Positions 33,659 through 40,671 of a stretch of DNA of 64,000 nt are shown piece by piece. The notes under the pieces are model-generated. The model was not told the origin of the DNA. It saw nothing but the letters and a program-made list of their open reading frames with translations, and did not search any database. The translations under genes and the position numbers were made by a program. Source of the DNA: Candidatus Phosphoribacter baldrii (GTDB lineage: Bacteria > Actinomycetota > Actinomycetes > Actinomycetales > Dermatophilaceae). Numbering within the stretch: the first letter of the stretch is position 1; each line of letters starts with the position of its first letter. The stretch is from NCBI GenBank assembly GCA_016704565.1, contig JADIZV010000003.1, forward strand, positions 165,069-229,068, in the 5' to 3' direction.

Positions 33659-34036
33659 GTGAGCACCCGGCATACCGGCTCGTGGGCGGCATTGACCGTG
33701 GTGGCCGCAGCGCTGATCGGTGGCTGCGCGCAGGCCCCTGCGCGCTCGTCCGCGGACGTCACGGGGGCCTGTCAGGTGTCCGGGGGAGCAGTGAGCGAGG
33801 GGTTCTTCGTCACCCGGCCGGGGGAGAAAGGTGCGGCAACCCCGGAGTTGGCGCTCGCGGAGTATGTGACAGCAGACCCTCCGTCGACGCTGCCCACCGA
33901 AGAGTGGGTGCGCCAGACTCCCTCGCTCTTCGAGCGGGGGCAACGGATGGTCCACGTCGCGCAGCGGTGGGAACTCGACGTGACCAAGTACGCGGACGGC
34001 ACCTGGGGGATCGACGGGGGGCGCCGCTGCGCGTGA
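33659..34036 (+). CDS. Small putative lipoprotein
   Basis: 125 residues from GTG 33659, supported by the -10 box. A hydrophobic signal (WAALTVVAAALIGGC) ends in a lipobox with Cys at residue 23, so it should be diacylated and anchored outside the membrane; the lnt product encoded in this window would add the third acyl chain. The mature part ends with KYADGTWGIDGGRRC, and has two further Cys (in GACQV and GRRC) that could form a disulfide. I do not recognise a family. It is divergent from the GH76-like hydrolase. Confidence 0.7.
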   Translation: MSTRHTGSWAALTVVAAALIGGCAQAPARSSADVTGACQVSGGAVSEGFFVTRPGEKGAATPELALAEYVTADPPSTLPTEEWVRQTPSLFERGQRMVHVAQRWELDVTKYADGTWGIDGGRRCA

Positions 34037-34057
34037 TGCGGGCGCTCGCGGGATGAG

Positions 34058-34915
34058 TCAGCGGCCGGTGCGGTCGGTGCTTTCGGGTGCGAGCTCGCGC
34101 CGGTCGACGACGTCCCACAGCTCCTTGGTCTGGACCAGCCAGAAGGCCGCGAACGCCCCGATGAGGACGCCTTCGACCCAGATGACGATGTGGTCCCAGG
34201 CCGGCAGCGACAGTCGGATGGCGATGATCGCGACGAGCAGGACGGCCATGACGCCGGCAATGGCCTTGTAGATCCCGACGTAGCTGGTGCGCTGCGACAC
34301 GCTCTGGGCCGACAGGGCATTGAGGACGACGACCCCGATGATTCCGACGAACATCGTGACGGCGGCGATCGTGTGGCCCTTGGCCTCGAAGCCGGCCGGG
34401 AATGCGGCATACCCGATGATCCCCACCCCGATGACGAGCCAGCCGATGACGGTGGCGCGTGTTGCCCAGCCGCTGTAGGGGATTCGGTCGACGTTGCGGT
34501 TGATGACCACGCGGGCGACTTCGGCAAGAACGCCGGCGACGATGAGCGCGAGGACGTTGTTGCGGACCCCCGGGCCGACCTCGTATGCCGCGGGCAGACC
34601 TGCGCCGCAGAGGGCCTCGCGTTGGGTCGGGACGAATGCGACGACGAAGGAGAGGAAGCCGGAGAAGTTGAGGACGACGTCCTCGGTGTCGGTGTTGCCC
34701 TTGTAGACGATGAGGCAGGCGCCGATCGCGCACAGGGCAGCGACGAAGACGCTGTGGGCGGCCGTGAAGTAGTAGGCGCTGATCGAGGTCTGCCAGCAGG
34801 TTGCGGCGGCCCGTTGAGCTCCGACGGCCACGAACAGCATGACAACGACGGCGATCATGGCCAGGCGCAGGTAGCGGTAGGTGTTGAGGACGGCGGAGCG
34901 GTGGGTGTCGTCCAT
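34058..34915 (-). CDS. Polytopic membrane protein of unknown function
   Basis: 285 residues from ATG 34915, where MDDTHRSAVLNTYRYLR precedes the first membrane segment; longer in-frame options add only low-complexity sequence. Seven to eight hydrophobic segments are visible. A segment with CWQTSISAYYFTAAHSVFVAAL and a loop KGNTDTEDVVLNFSGFLSF (split: NTDTEDVVLNFSG) look conserved-like, and a cytoplasmic tail ends ELWDVVDRRELAPES. I cannot assign a family. It converges with the small lipoprotein gene. Confidence 0.7.
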   Translation of the reverse strand: MDDTHRSAVLNTYRYLRLAMIAVVVMLFVAVGAQRAAATCWQTSISAYYFTAAHSVFVAALCAIGACLIVYKGNTDTEDVVLNFSGFLSFVVAFVPTQREALCGAGLPAAYEVGPGVRNNVLALIVAGVLAEVARVVINRNVDRIPYSGWATRATVIGWLVIGVGIIGYAAFPAGFEAKGHTIAAVTMFVGIIGVVVLNALSAQSVSQRTSYVGIYKAIAGVMAVLLVAIIAIRLSLPAWDHIVIWVEGVLIGAFAAFWLVQTKELWDVVDRRELAPESTDRTGR

Positions 34916-34970
34916 GAGGGCCTTCCGGGTGCTCGGCGGGGGAGGACGCTGGGCAGGAGCAAGATCCCCA

Positions 34971-35099
34971 GTGTCCCGCACCGCGACGGCATACGTGGGC
35001 GATTGGCCTGTACGGAACCCGGCCAACGCGCGGCGGCTGCTGGCGTCGATCGAGCGGCTTGAGGCTGGCGGCGGTCAGGCGCGCGCGCTGTCCGAATGA
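34971..35099 (+). pseudogene. YefM/Phd-type antitoxin, truncated to its toxin-binding C-terminus
   Basis: 42 codons from a possible GTG at 34971. The residues PVRNPANARRLLASIERLEAG correspond to the last third of YefM antitoxins (typical form LRSPANARRLL..SI..L..G). The N-terminal DNA-binding part is missing, replaced by a short stretch that includes the octamer CGGCATAC at 34987. The stop overlaps the toxin start as ATGA, so the original operon junction is intact. It may still neutralise the toxin but could not repress transcription. Confidence 0.6.
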
Positions 35100-35353
35100 A
35101 GCTGGTGTTCGACGAGTCGGCGTGTGAGGACTACCTCTGGTGGCGGCGGCAGGACCGCAAGGTGCAACGTCGGATCAACGTGCTGATCCAGGACGTCGCT
35201 CGCAATGGCAACGAGGGGCTGGGCAAGCCCGAGCCGCTCAAGCATGGGTTCCACGGCTACTGGTCGCGCCGGATCACGGATGAGCACCGGCTCATCTACA
35301 AGATCCTCGATGACGAGGTCCGGATTGCCGCGTGTCGGTATCACTACGAGTAA
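35096..35353 (+). CDS. yoeB: Txe/YoeB family mRNA interferase toxin
   Basis: 85 residues, the usual size. WWRRQDRKVQRRINVLIQDV, GLGKPEPLKHGFHGYWSRRI and the C-terminal TDEHRLIYKI…CRYHYE are the YoeB hallmarks; the Glu, Arg and final His-Tyr expected for catalysis are all present. YoeB binds the ribosome and cuts mRNA at the A site. The antitoxin gene upstream is reduced to 42 codons. The last 10 bases overlap the convergent phosphotransferase gene. Confidence 0.92.
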   Translation: MKLVFDESACEDYLWWRRQDRKVQRRINVLIQDVARNGNEGLGKPEPLKHGFHGYWSRRITDEHRLIYKILDDEVRIAACRYHYE

Positions 35354-36165
35354 GGCCGCTGATCCCGGGCTAGGAGTTGGAGGACGTGCCGCGCCTGGTC
35401 CTCGGTCGATCCGGGTGGGTTACGTCGCCAGCTCCCGTTGCCTGGGAGCAACATCGCGAGCCAGAAGCACGCGAACATCCGTCGATGTCGGGCTAGACGT
35501 TCCTGTTGGTCGGTGCTCAGGCTGAGCGCCGTGAGCAGACCCGCGATGTCGAGTCGCCGCTCCAGCCGTGACGAGGCGTGCTCCACGACACCGGCGACCT
35601 CATAGGCCAGATCGGACACGCCGAACTCCTCCCAATCAACCAGCCGCGCGGTCGTGCCGTCCCAGACGACGTTGTCCAGGTTCCCGTCCCCGAGGGCGAG
35701 CACGGGGTCGACGATCCAGTGCTTATCGGGCGGGTTGGCCTTGAGCCACCGCATCGCGGCCTCGATCGATCTCGCGACCAGAGCAGGGTCCTGACACAGG
35801 GCCAAGCGGGGTGGCTCGCGGAGCCGGGGGAGTAACTGGGGTTGGAAACGCAGCGGATCGTTGGCCCGCACGCCAAGCCCGTCCGGCATGGGAGCGGCGA
35901 AGAGGCGGCGAAGTGCGACAACGAAGCCAGACTGTTGTGCGGGGGTGAGCTCTCCGGTCAACGGGCCGCCGGGCAGGCGCGACATGACGATCGTCGGCTG
36001 CCCGTTTGTCGTCCCCGTGCTTACCGGACGCGGGGCCAGATCCGGAGCGTATGCCGCCAGGTGTTGCAGCGCTGTCCACTCGCGCTCGGGTTCGTCCTCG
36101 TCCCAGCTGACGAAGGTCTTCTGGACCTCGTCACCCTGGATCCGGATCTCATGCGTGTGCTGCAC
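35344..36165 (-). CDS. Aminoglycoside phosphotransferase-like (APH) family protein
   Basis: 273 residues, kinase-like fold. The N-lobe has VQKTFVSWDEDEPEREWTALQ, and the catalytic loop appears as LALGDGNLDNVVWDG where the usual form is HGDxxxxN; the Asp and Asn are kept but the His is Leu. The metal-binding DxG/DWE position is LVDWEEFGVSDLAYE. Members phosphorylate small molecules such as aminoglycosides, choline or homoserine; no resistance function can be claimed. The gene is convergent with yoeB and 43 bases from the DHFR-like gene upstream on the same strand. Confidence 0.78.
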   Translation of the reverse strand: MQHTHEIRIQGDEVQKTFVSWDEDEPEREWTALQHLAAYAPDLAPRPVSTGTTNGQPTIVMSRLPGGPLTGELTPAQQSGFVVALRRLFAAPMPDGLGVRANDPLRFQPQLLPRLREPPRLALCQDPALVARSIEAAMRWLKANPPDKHWIVDPVLALGDGNLDNVVWDGTTARLVDWEEFGVSDLAYEVAGVVEHASSRLERRLDIAGLLTALSLSTDQQERLARHRRMFACFWLAMLLPGNGSWRRNPPGSTEDQARHVLQLLARDQRPYS

Positions 36166-36208
36166 GCTGAGGACGCCAGCGAAGGCCTTCTAGGTAGGGC
36201 ACCAAGCT

Positions 36209-36772
36209 TCAGCGGGCGACGGCATACCTGGTGAGCACCACGCCACCGGGGAAGATGCGAGTCTCGACGAGGCGCAGGTTGACCCAGTTGTCCAAGACCG
36301 TGAAGAAGGGTATGCCGCCTCCCACCAGCACGGGGGCGGTGGCGAGGACGTACTCGTCGATCAGCCCGGCCCGCATGGCCGCCGCAGCGAGGGTTGCCCC
36401 GCCGATGTCCATGGGCCCGCCGTCCTCGGCCTTGAGCCGGGCGATCTCGGGGACGGGGTCGCCGGTGAACACGCTGGTGTTCCAGTCGACCTGCGTGACG
36501 GTTGAGGAGAACACGACCTTCCGCATCTCCATCCAGCGTTGAGCGAACTCGATGTCGGCCGGCGTGACGCCAGGCTGCTGCTGCGCCATCGGCCAGTAGT
36601 CGCTCATCGTCTCCCACAGTTTGCGCCCGTAAAGCGCGAGGTCCGTCGCGGCAACCCGGTCGGACCACCACTGGAAGAGTTCGTCGCTCGGAACGCTCCA
36701 TCCGATGTCGCCGCCCAGGCCGGCGATGTAGCCGTCCAGGCTGACGTTCATGCCATAGGTGAGTTTCCGCAT
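36209..36772 (-). CDS. Dihydrofolate reductase/RibD-C family protein
   Basis: 187 residues. The start LTYGMNVSLDGYIAG, LALYGRKLWETMSDYW, DIGGATLAAAAMRAGLIDEYVL and PVLVGGGIPFF are typical of the RibD C-terminal/DHFR-like (YwjB/YyaP) family, which binds NADPH. These are not true DHFRs; the substrates of most are unknown. It is divergent from the MazEF-like pair, with 78 bases between. Confidence 0.85.
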   Translation of the reverse strand: MRKLTYGMNVSLDGYIAGLGGDIGWSVPSDELFQWWSDRVAATDLALYGRKLWETMSDYWPMAQQQPGVTPADIEFAQRWMEMRKVVFSSTVTQVDWNTSVFTGDPVPEIARLKAEDGGPMDIGGATLAAAAMRAGLIDEYVLATAPVLVGGGIPFFTVLDNWVNLRLVETRIFPGGVVLTRYAVAR

Positions 36773-36838
36773 CAGGGCATCTTGCCGGGTAGCGCAGCCA
36801 ACTGCGCCGCAATGCCGGCGGCGTATTACGGATAGTGT

Positions 36839-36844
36839 TACAAT
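36839..36844 (+). promoter_or_regulatory. Putative -10 box of a leaderless promoter for the MazEF-like pair
   Basis: TACAAT at 36839-36844 is a near-consensus -10 followed by six bases and GTG 36851. Inferred from sequence and from the recurring spacing in this window. Confidence 0.5.
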
Positions 36845-36850
36845 GGCGCG

Positions 36851-37075
36851 GTGAGCACACTCAACGTCCGAACCGACGAGGCAATGGAGACTGCGATTCG
36901 CTCACTGGCCGAGAAGCATGGAAGCCGCACCGACGCGGTGCGCTATGCGTTGCTGCGCACCTACAAGGAAGACCTCATCGAGCAGGCGCGCGCGGACGCC
37001 GAGCGACTGGCCGATGACCCCGACGATCAGGCCGAGATCCTGGCGATCCAGCGCTACATGGGCACTGCCGAGTGA
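36851..37075 (+). CDS. Ribbon-helix-helix-type antitoxin of a MazF-like system
   Basis: 74 residues from GTG 36851. The N-terminal STLNVRTDEAMETAIRSLAEKH and SRTDAVRYALLRTYKED fit a ribbon-helix-helix DNA-binding fold, and the acidic C-terminal part (ADDPDDQAEILAIQRYMG) would bind the toxin. The stop overlaps the toxin start as GTGA, so the two are translationally coupled. Such antitoxins repress their own promoter. It is the first of two intact toxin-antitoxin modules on either side of the dif-like site. Confidence 0.8.
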   Translation: MSTLNVRTDEAMETAIRSLAEKHGSRTDAVRYALLRTYKEDLIEQARADAERLADDPDDQAEILAIQRYMGTAE

Positions 37076-37392
37076 TCGTCCGCGGGGGGATCTATGAGAT
37101 CCGCGCAATGCGCAGCCCTCGCGGTCACGAACAAGCAGGGAAGCGCATGGCCGTGATTATCCAGTCCGACCGATTCGCAACGAGCACCGTGACAGTGGCC
37201 CTGACATCCACGAGTGCCGGGCCTGCGGTCTACCGACCGCTGGTGCACATTGCCGGGCAAGCGACCCGGATCCTCACGGATCAGATCTACACCGTGGACC
37301 CCACCCGGCTCGGCGCCTTCTGCGGCGTGCTCGACCCGGATGAACTCATCGACCTGGATCGGGCGCTACTGCTGAAGCTCGGTCTCATCTAG
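37072..37392 (+). CDS. MazF/PemK-like mRNA interferase toxin
   Basis: 106 residues from GTG 37072. It begins VRGGIYEIR, close to the RGDIxxV start of MazF, then KRMAVIIQSD, VALTSTSAGPAVYRP and ILTDQIYTVDPTRL, which correspond to the conserved strands and the T-D-Q region of the family. MazF cuts mRNA at short sites; the specificity here is unknown. Paired with the antitoxin upstream. The stop is 59 bases before the dif-like site. Confidence 0.85.
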   Translation: MIVRGGIYEIRAMRSPRGHEQAGKRMAVIIQSDRFATSTVTVALTSTSAGPAVYRPLVHIAGQATRILTDQIYTVDPTRLGAFCGVLDPDELIDLDRALLLKLGLI

Positions 37393-37451
37393 GGGGCTGA
37401 GGATCCATCAGGCGCGGTTTCACTTCGCGTGAGCGGCTCCCACGATTCTGG

Positions 37452-37479
37452 AACGCCGATAATCGACATTATGTCGCTT
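37452..37479. other. dif: dif-like XerC/XerD recombination site (28 bp)
   Basis: AACGCCGATAA (37452-37462), central TCGACA (37463-37468) and TTATGTCGCTT (37469-37479) follow the dif layout: 11-base XerC arm ending CGATAA, 6-base centre, 11-base XerD arm starting TTATGT. E. coli dif is GGTGCGCATAA-TGTATA-TTATGTTAAAT. The XerD arm has GC where most dif sites have AA. It may be the chromosomal dif or a copy used by mobile modules. It lies between the MazF-like and VapBC modules. Confidence 0.65.
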
Positions 37480-37503
37480 CCCCGAATCTGAACCGCCACC
37501 CCA

Positions 37504-37569
37504 CCGCCGAGATTGACCTTGGGTGCAGGACACGCCGACGTAGGTGGCCGCAACGTCAATCTCGGCGGG
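37504..37569. repeat. Palindromic repeat element, copy A
   Basis: About 66 bases. The arms CCGCCGAGATTGAC and GTCAATCTCGGCGG pair around a centre that includes TTGGGTGCAGGACACGCCGA. Copy B with the same centre and arms is at 38304-38370. The two copies bracket the VapBC genes. Confidence 0.8.
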
Positions 37570-37589
37570 CTCGCAGCCGTCGGGGCGGG

Positions 37590-38021
37590 TCAGCCCTTCG
37601 GACGCGCAACGAACGGGTTGTGGACGACCAGATCCGGTATGCCGTCGAAGTCGCTCGTGTTCCGAGTTGCCAGCGTGTGACTGCCGACCAGGCAGATCCC
37701 GGCAATCATCGCGTCAGCAAGATGCATGGGACGACCGGCTCTCTCGCGCCCCACGAGCACGTCCGCTGTCTGCACAGCTTCGGCGGCGCCGTAGGCGAGC
37801 ACGTCCTCGCCGTAGCCGTTGATGACGGCACGCCAGCGACGATCCAGGTCGCGACGTCGCCGGCCGGGGGCCAACCTGCCGATCCCCCGCTCGATCTCCT
37901 CGACCGTCACAGCCGTGATGCCGATGCCGCCGGGCGCGATGGACTCCATCCACCTCAGGACGTGTGGGTCCGGGTCAGCCCTCATCACCTCGCACACGAC
38001 GTTGGTATCGGCGACGATCAC
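37590..38021 (-). CDS. vapC: VapC family PIN-domain ribonuclease toxin
   Basis: 143 residues. The PIN acidic residues appear in MIVADTNVVCEVM, VTVEEIERGIGRL, LADAMIAGICLVG and TRNTSDFDGI. VapC toxins cut tRNA or rRNA with Mg2+. The start overlaps the antitoxin stop on the same strand (ATGA type at 38018-38021). Length and residues are complete, so it should be functional. The module sits between two copies of a palindromic repeat and 110 bases from the dif-like site. Confidence 0.92.
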   Translation of the reverse strand: MIVADTNVVCEVMRADPDPHVLRWMESIAPGGIGITAVTVEEIERGIGRLAPGRRRRDLDRRWRAVINGYGEDVLAYGAAEAVQTADVLVGRERAGRPMHLADAMIAGICLVGSHTLATRNTSDFDGIPDLVVHNPFVARPKG

Positions 38022-38254
38022 GTCAGGTCGACCCCGCGCGGGGCATCGGTCCGTTGCGGGATCGACAGATCCACTCCGCCGACCTCATCCGCAACCTCCC
38101 GCAACGCAGCCAGGAGGTTGACCGACGGCCTGTTGACGGCTGAGTCGAGGATCGCCCGAACCTCGGCCTCAACCGACCGCCCGTGGCGTGCCGCCCGTCC
38201 GCGCAAGAGTGCGTGGGTCCGCTCATCCACCTGCCGGATCGTCAGCGTCGCCAT
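38018..38254 (-). CDS. vapB: FitA/VapB-like antitoxin
   Basis: 78 residues from ATG 38254, with AGGAGG seven bases upstream on the minus strand; a longer in-frame start up to 38377 would run into the repeat and is unlikely. The N-terminal TLTIRQVDERTHALLRGRAA and RHGRSVEAEVRAILDSAV form a ribbon-helix-helix of the FitA type, which usually pairs with PIN toxins. The C-terminal part (GGVDLSIPQRTDAPRGVDL) would wrap the toxin. It is co-translated with vapC. Confidence 0.9.
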   Translation of the reverse strand: MATLTIRQVDERTHALLRGRAARHGRSVEAEVRAILDSAVNRPSVNLLAALREVADEVGGVDLSIPQRTDAPRGVDLT

Positions 38255-38303
38255 GAGGGCACCTCCTGATAGCAATGCTAGCACTGGGCCCGACACATCC
38301 TCT

Positions 38304-38370
38304 GCCCCGAGATTGACGTTGGGTGCAGGACACGCCGAGCCAGGCGCGCGCAAGGTCAATCTCGGCGGGG
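38304..38370. repeat. Palindromic repeat element, copy B
   Basis: About 67 bases, arms CCCCGAGATTGACGTTG and CAAGGTCAATCTCGG. The centre TTGGGTGCAGGACACGCCGA is identical to and in the same direction as copy A. One arm position is swapped: C/G at the arm base is GACC…CAACG in A but GACG…CAAGG in B, as if arms and centre were inverted relative to each other. It lies just upstream of rlmC. Confidence 0.8.
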
Positions 38371-38384
38371 TTGGCAAGCGCGGC

Positions 38385-38390
38385 TAGCCT
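38385..38390 (+). promoter_or_regulatory. rlmC: Putative -10 box of a leaderless rlmC promoter
   Basis: TAGCCT at 38385-38390 is followed by six bases and GTG 38397, immediately after repeat copy B. Inferred. Confidence 0.4.
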
Positions 38391-38396
38391 GACGGG

Positions 38397-39548
38397 GTGC
38401 AGTGCGACTACTACGACGCAGGGGTATGCCGCTCGTGCACGCTCATGGGGACGGCATACGCCGAGCAACTCGCGACCAAAGACGCGAGGTGCCGTGCGGC
38501 ACTAAGTTCTCTAGCGCCACAACTAGATTGGCTCGAACCATTCGCCAGCGCCGAGTCGGGCTTCCGAAACAAGGCCAAGCTCGTCGTCGGCGGCACGGCA
38601 GCCCACCCGACCCTCGGCATCCTCGACCCCTGCGGACGCGGGGTCGACCTGCGTGACTGCGGGCTCTACGAACCACATCTGCACGACGCCATCCCGCACC
38701 TGGCCGACTTCGTCCGGGCCGCCCGGCTCACCCCCTACGGCGTCCCCCGCCGACAGGGCGAGCTCAAGTTCCTTCTCGTCACGGCATCCCCAACCGGCGC
38801 CCTCATGGCGCGCATCGTCCTGCGCTCGACCGCCCAACTCCCCCAGGTCCGCGCCGCGCTTCCCGCCCTGCACGCGGCGCTCCCCCACCTGGACGTCGTC
38901 ACCGTCAACATCCACCCCGAGCACAAGGCCGTCCTGGAGGGCGAGACCGAGATCCCACTCACCGAACAAACCGAGCTTCGTATGCCGGTCGCCGACATCG
39001 TCCTGCACCTCGGCCCACGAAGCTTCTTCCAGACCAACACGGCCGTGGCCGCGGGTCTCTATCGCCAGGCCCAGGCCTGGATCGACGCCGCCCAGCCGAC
39101 CTCGGTGCTGGACCTCTACTGCGGCGTCGGCGGATTCGCGCTCCACACTGTCGCACCCGGCCGACACGTCACCGGCATCGAGCTCTCCCCCGACGCCATC
39201 ACCGCCGCTCGCCGCAGTGCCGCGGACCTGCACGCAACCCGCCCCGACCTCGGGGCGGTCGAGTTCGCCGCAGGTGACGCCACGGCATATGCCCTGGCCC
39301 ACCCAGCCCCGGACCTGGTCGTCGTCAACCCGCCACGGCGCGGCCTGGATGAGGAACTCACCGACTGGCTGGAAACAACCACGGTCCGCGACGTCGTCTA
39401 CTCCAGCTGCAACGTCACCACCCTTGCCCGCGACATCGCCCGCATGCCCTCGCTCCTCCCCCGCCAGGCCCGGCTGTTCGACATGTTCCCCCAGACCGAC
39501 CACCACGAGGTCATGGTCTGGTTGCGCCGCAAAGGATCTCGCCCATGA
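38397..39548 (+). CDS. rlmC: 23S rRNA (uracil(747)-C(5))-methyltransferase
   Basis: 383 residues from GTG 38397. The N-terminus MQCDYYDAGVCRSC supplies three of the four Cys for the [4Fe-4S] cluster; the fourth is in LRDCGLYEPH. SAM binding is DLYCGVGGFALH, the catalytic region is NPPRRGLDEEL and SSCNVTTLARDI. Lacking a TRAM domain, it fits RlmC rather than RlmD/TrmA. An inverted octamer pair (38424-38431, 38452-38459) lies within the first 65 bases of the gene. The stop overlaps the next start as ATGA. Confidence 0.88.
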   Translation: MQCDYYDAGVCRSCTLMGTAYAEQLATKDARCRAALSSLAPQLDWLEPFASAESGFRNKAKLVVGGTAAHPTLGILDPCGRGVDLRDCGLYEPHLHDAIPHLADFVRAARLTPYGVPRRQGELKFLLVTASPTGALMARIVLRSTAQLPQVRAALPALHAALPHLDVVTVNIHPEHKAVLEGETEIPLTEQTELRMPVADIVLHLGPRSFFQTNTAVAAGLYRQAQAWIDAAQPTSVLDLYCGVGGFALHTVAPGRHVTGIELSPDAITAARRSAADLHATRPDLGAVEFAAGDATAYALAHPAPDLVVVNPPRRGLDEELTDWLETTTVRDVVYSSCNVTTLARDIARMPSLLPRQARLFDMFPQTDHHEVMVWLRRKGSRP

Positions 39549-40624
39549 GCACTCCACCGCCCCTCGGCCCCGACCCTCACTCATGGCCGCCACCATCCGG
39601 TATGCCGCCCACTCCCCTACCCGCTCCCCCGCCCCAGGCCTGGCCGCCCCCGCCCCAGGCCTGGGCACCCCCGCCCCCGCACACTCTGCCCGCACTCCCA
39701 GGCGAGCCCGCGGCATACCACCAGGTGCTGCGCGGACCGCGGTCCCGATGGTGGAAACCCATCGTCTCCGGCGCCCTCACCATAGGCCTGTGGATAGGCG
39801 CGATCGCCGCGATCAGCGTGGCCGTCGTCGTCGCCGGAATGGCCTCCGGCACCTCGCGCGCGGCTGATCCCTTCGCCCTCGACATGGGCGATCCGATCAC
39901 GTTCGCCGCGACCAACCTCATGCTCGCCTCCGCCATCCCAGCAGCACTGCTCGGGTCGTGGGCCGTCCATCGGGTGCGACCCGGATACCTCGTGTCGGTC
40001 CTCGGCCGGATCCGCTGGCGGTGGCTCGGCCGTTGCGTCGTGGTCCTCACCCCGCTGTGGCTCGCCTACCTCGGGCTGACGACGTTCCTGCCGCTGGGCC
40101 CGGGCGCGACGACCGGCCCCGAGGCCGAGCTGACGCTCTCACCGCCGTCGCACTGGCCCGTCCTCCTCATCCTCATGCTCCTCACCACACCGCTGCAGTC
40201 CGCCGGCGAGGAGGTGCTCTTCCGCGGCTGGATCATGCAGAACATCGGCGTCTGGATCCGCCACCCCGGCATCTCGCTGGCCGTCAGCGCCGTCGTCTCA
40301 GCCGTCCTCTTCGGCCTCGCCCACGGATCGCTCGACCCCTGGCTGCTGCTCGACCTCATGGTGTTCGCCGTCGCCATGACCCTCATGACCTGGCGCACCG
40401 GTGGCCTGGAAGCCGCGATCGTCCTGCATTCGGTCAACAACCTGCTCGGGATCGGCCTGGCCATCGCCCTCGGGCAGCTCAGCTCGGCGTTCATCGACAC
40501 CGGCTCGACATCCACGCCGATCCAGGCCGCCGTCTCGGCGGTCGGGTTGGCCATCGCGACCGCCGTCGTCTGGCGGATGGCCGACCGTCACGGGATCGCC
40601 CGCCTCACCGGACCGGCGCGCTGA
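39545..40624 (+). CDS. CPBP family intramembrane metalloprotease
   Basis: 359 residues. A Pro-rich cytoplasmic N-terminus with short repeats (PPQAW, PPPQAWAPPPP) is followed by about eight membrane segments. The CPBP/Abi motifs are complete: EExxxR as GEEVLFRGW, FxxxH as FGLAHG, and HxxxN as HSVNN. These residues bind zinc in Rce1-like proteases. Substrate unknown. It overlaps rlmC by four bases, so the two genes share a transcript; similar N-terminal Pro-rich CPBP proteins are common in actinobacteria. Confidence 0.88.
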   Translation: MSTPPPLGPDPHSWPPPSGMPPTPLPAPPPQAWPPPPQAWAPPPPHTLPALPGEPAAYHQVLRGPRSRWWKPIVSGALTIGLWIGAIAAISVAVVVAGMASGTSRAADPFALDMGDPITFAATNLMLASAIPAALLGSWAVHRVRPGYLVSVLGRIRWRWLGRCVVVLTPLWLAYLGLTTFLPLGPGATTGPEAELTLSPPSHWPVLLILMLLTTPLQSAGEEVLFRGWIMQNIGVWIRHPGISLAVSAVVSAVLFGLAHGSLDPWLLLDLMVFAVAMTLMTWRTGGLEAAIVLHSVNNLLGIGLAIALGQLSSAFIDTGSTSTPIQAAVSAVGLAIATAVVWRMADRHGIARLTGPAR

Positions 40625-40671
40625 GCCAAGTCGCGCGGAAAAGGTGCGGCGAGGCGGCATACTCGCCCCTC

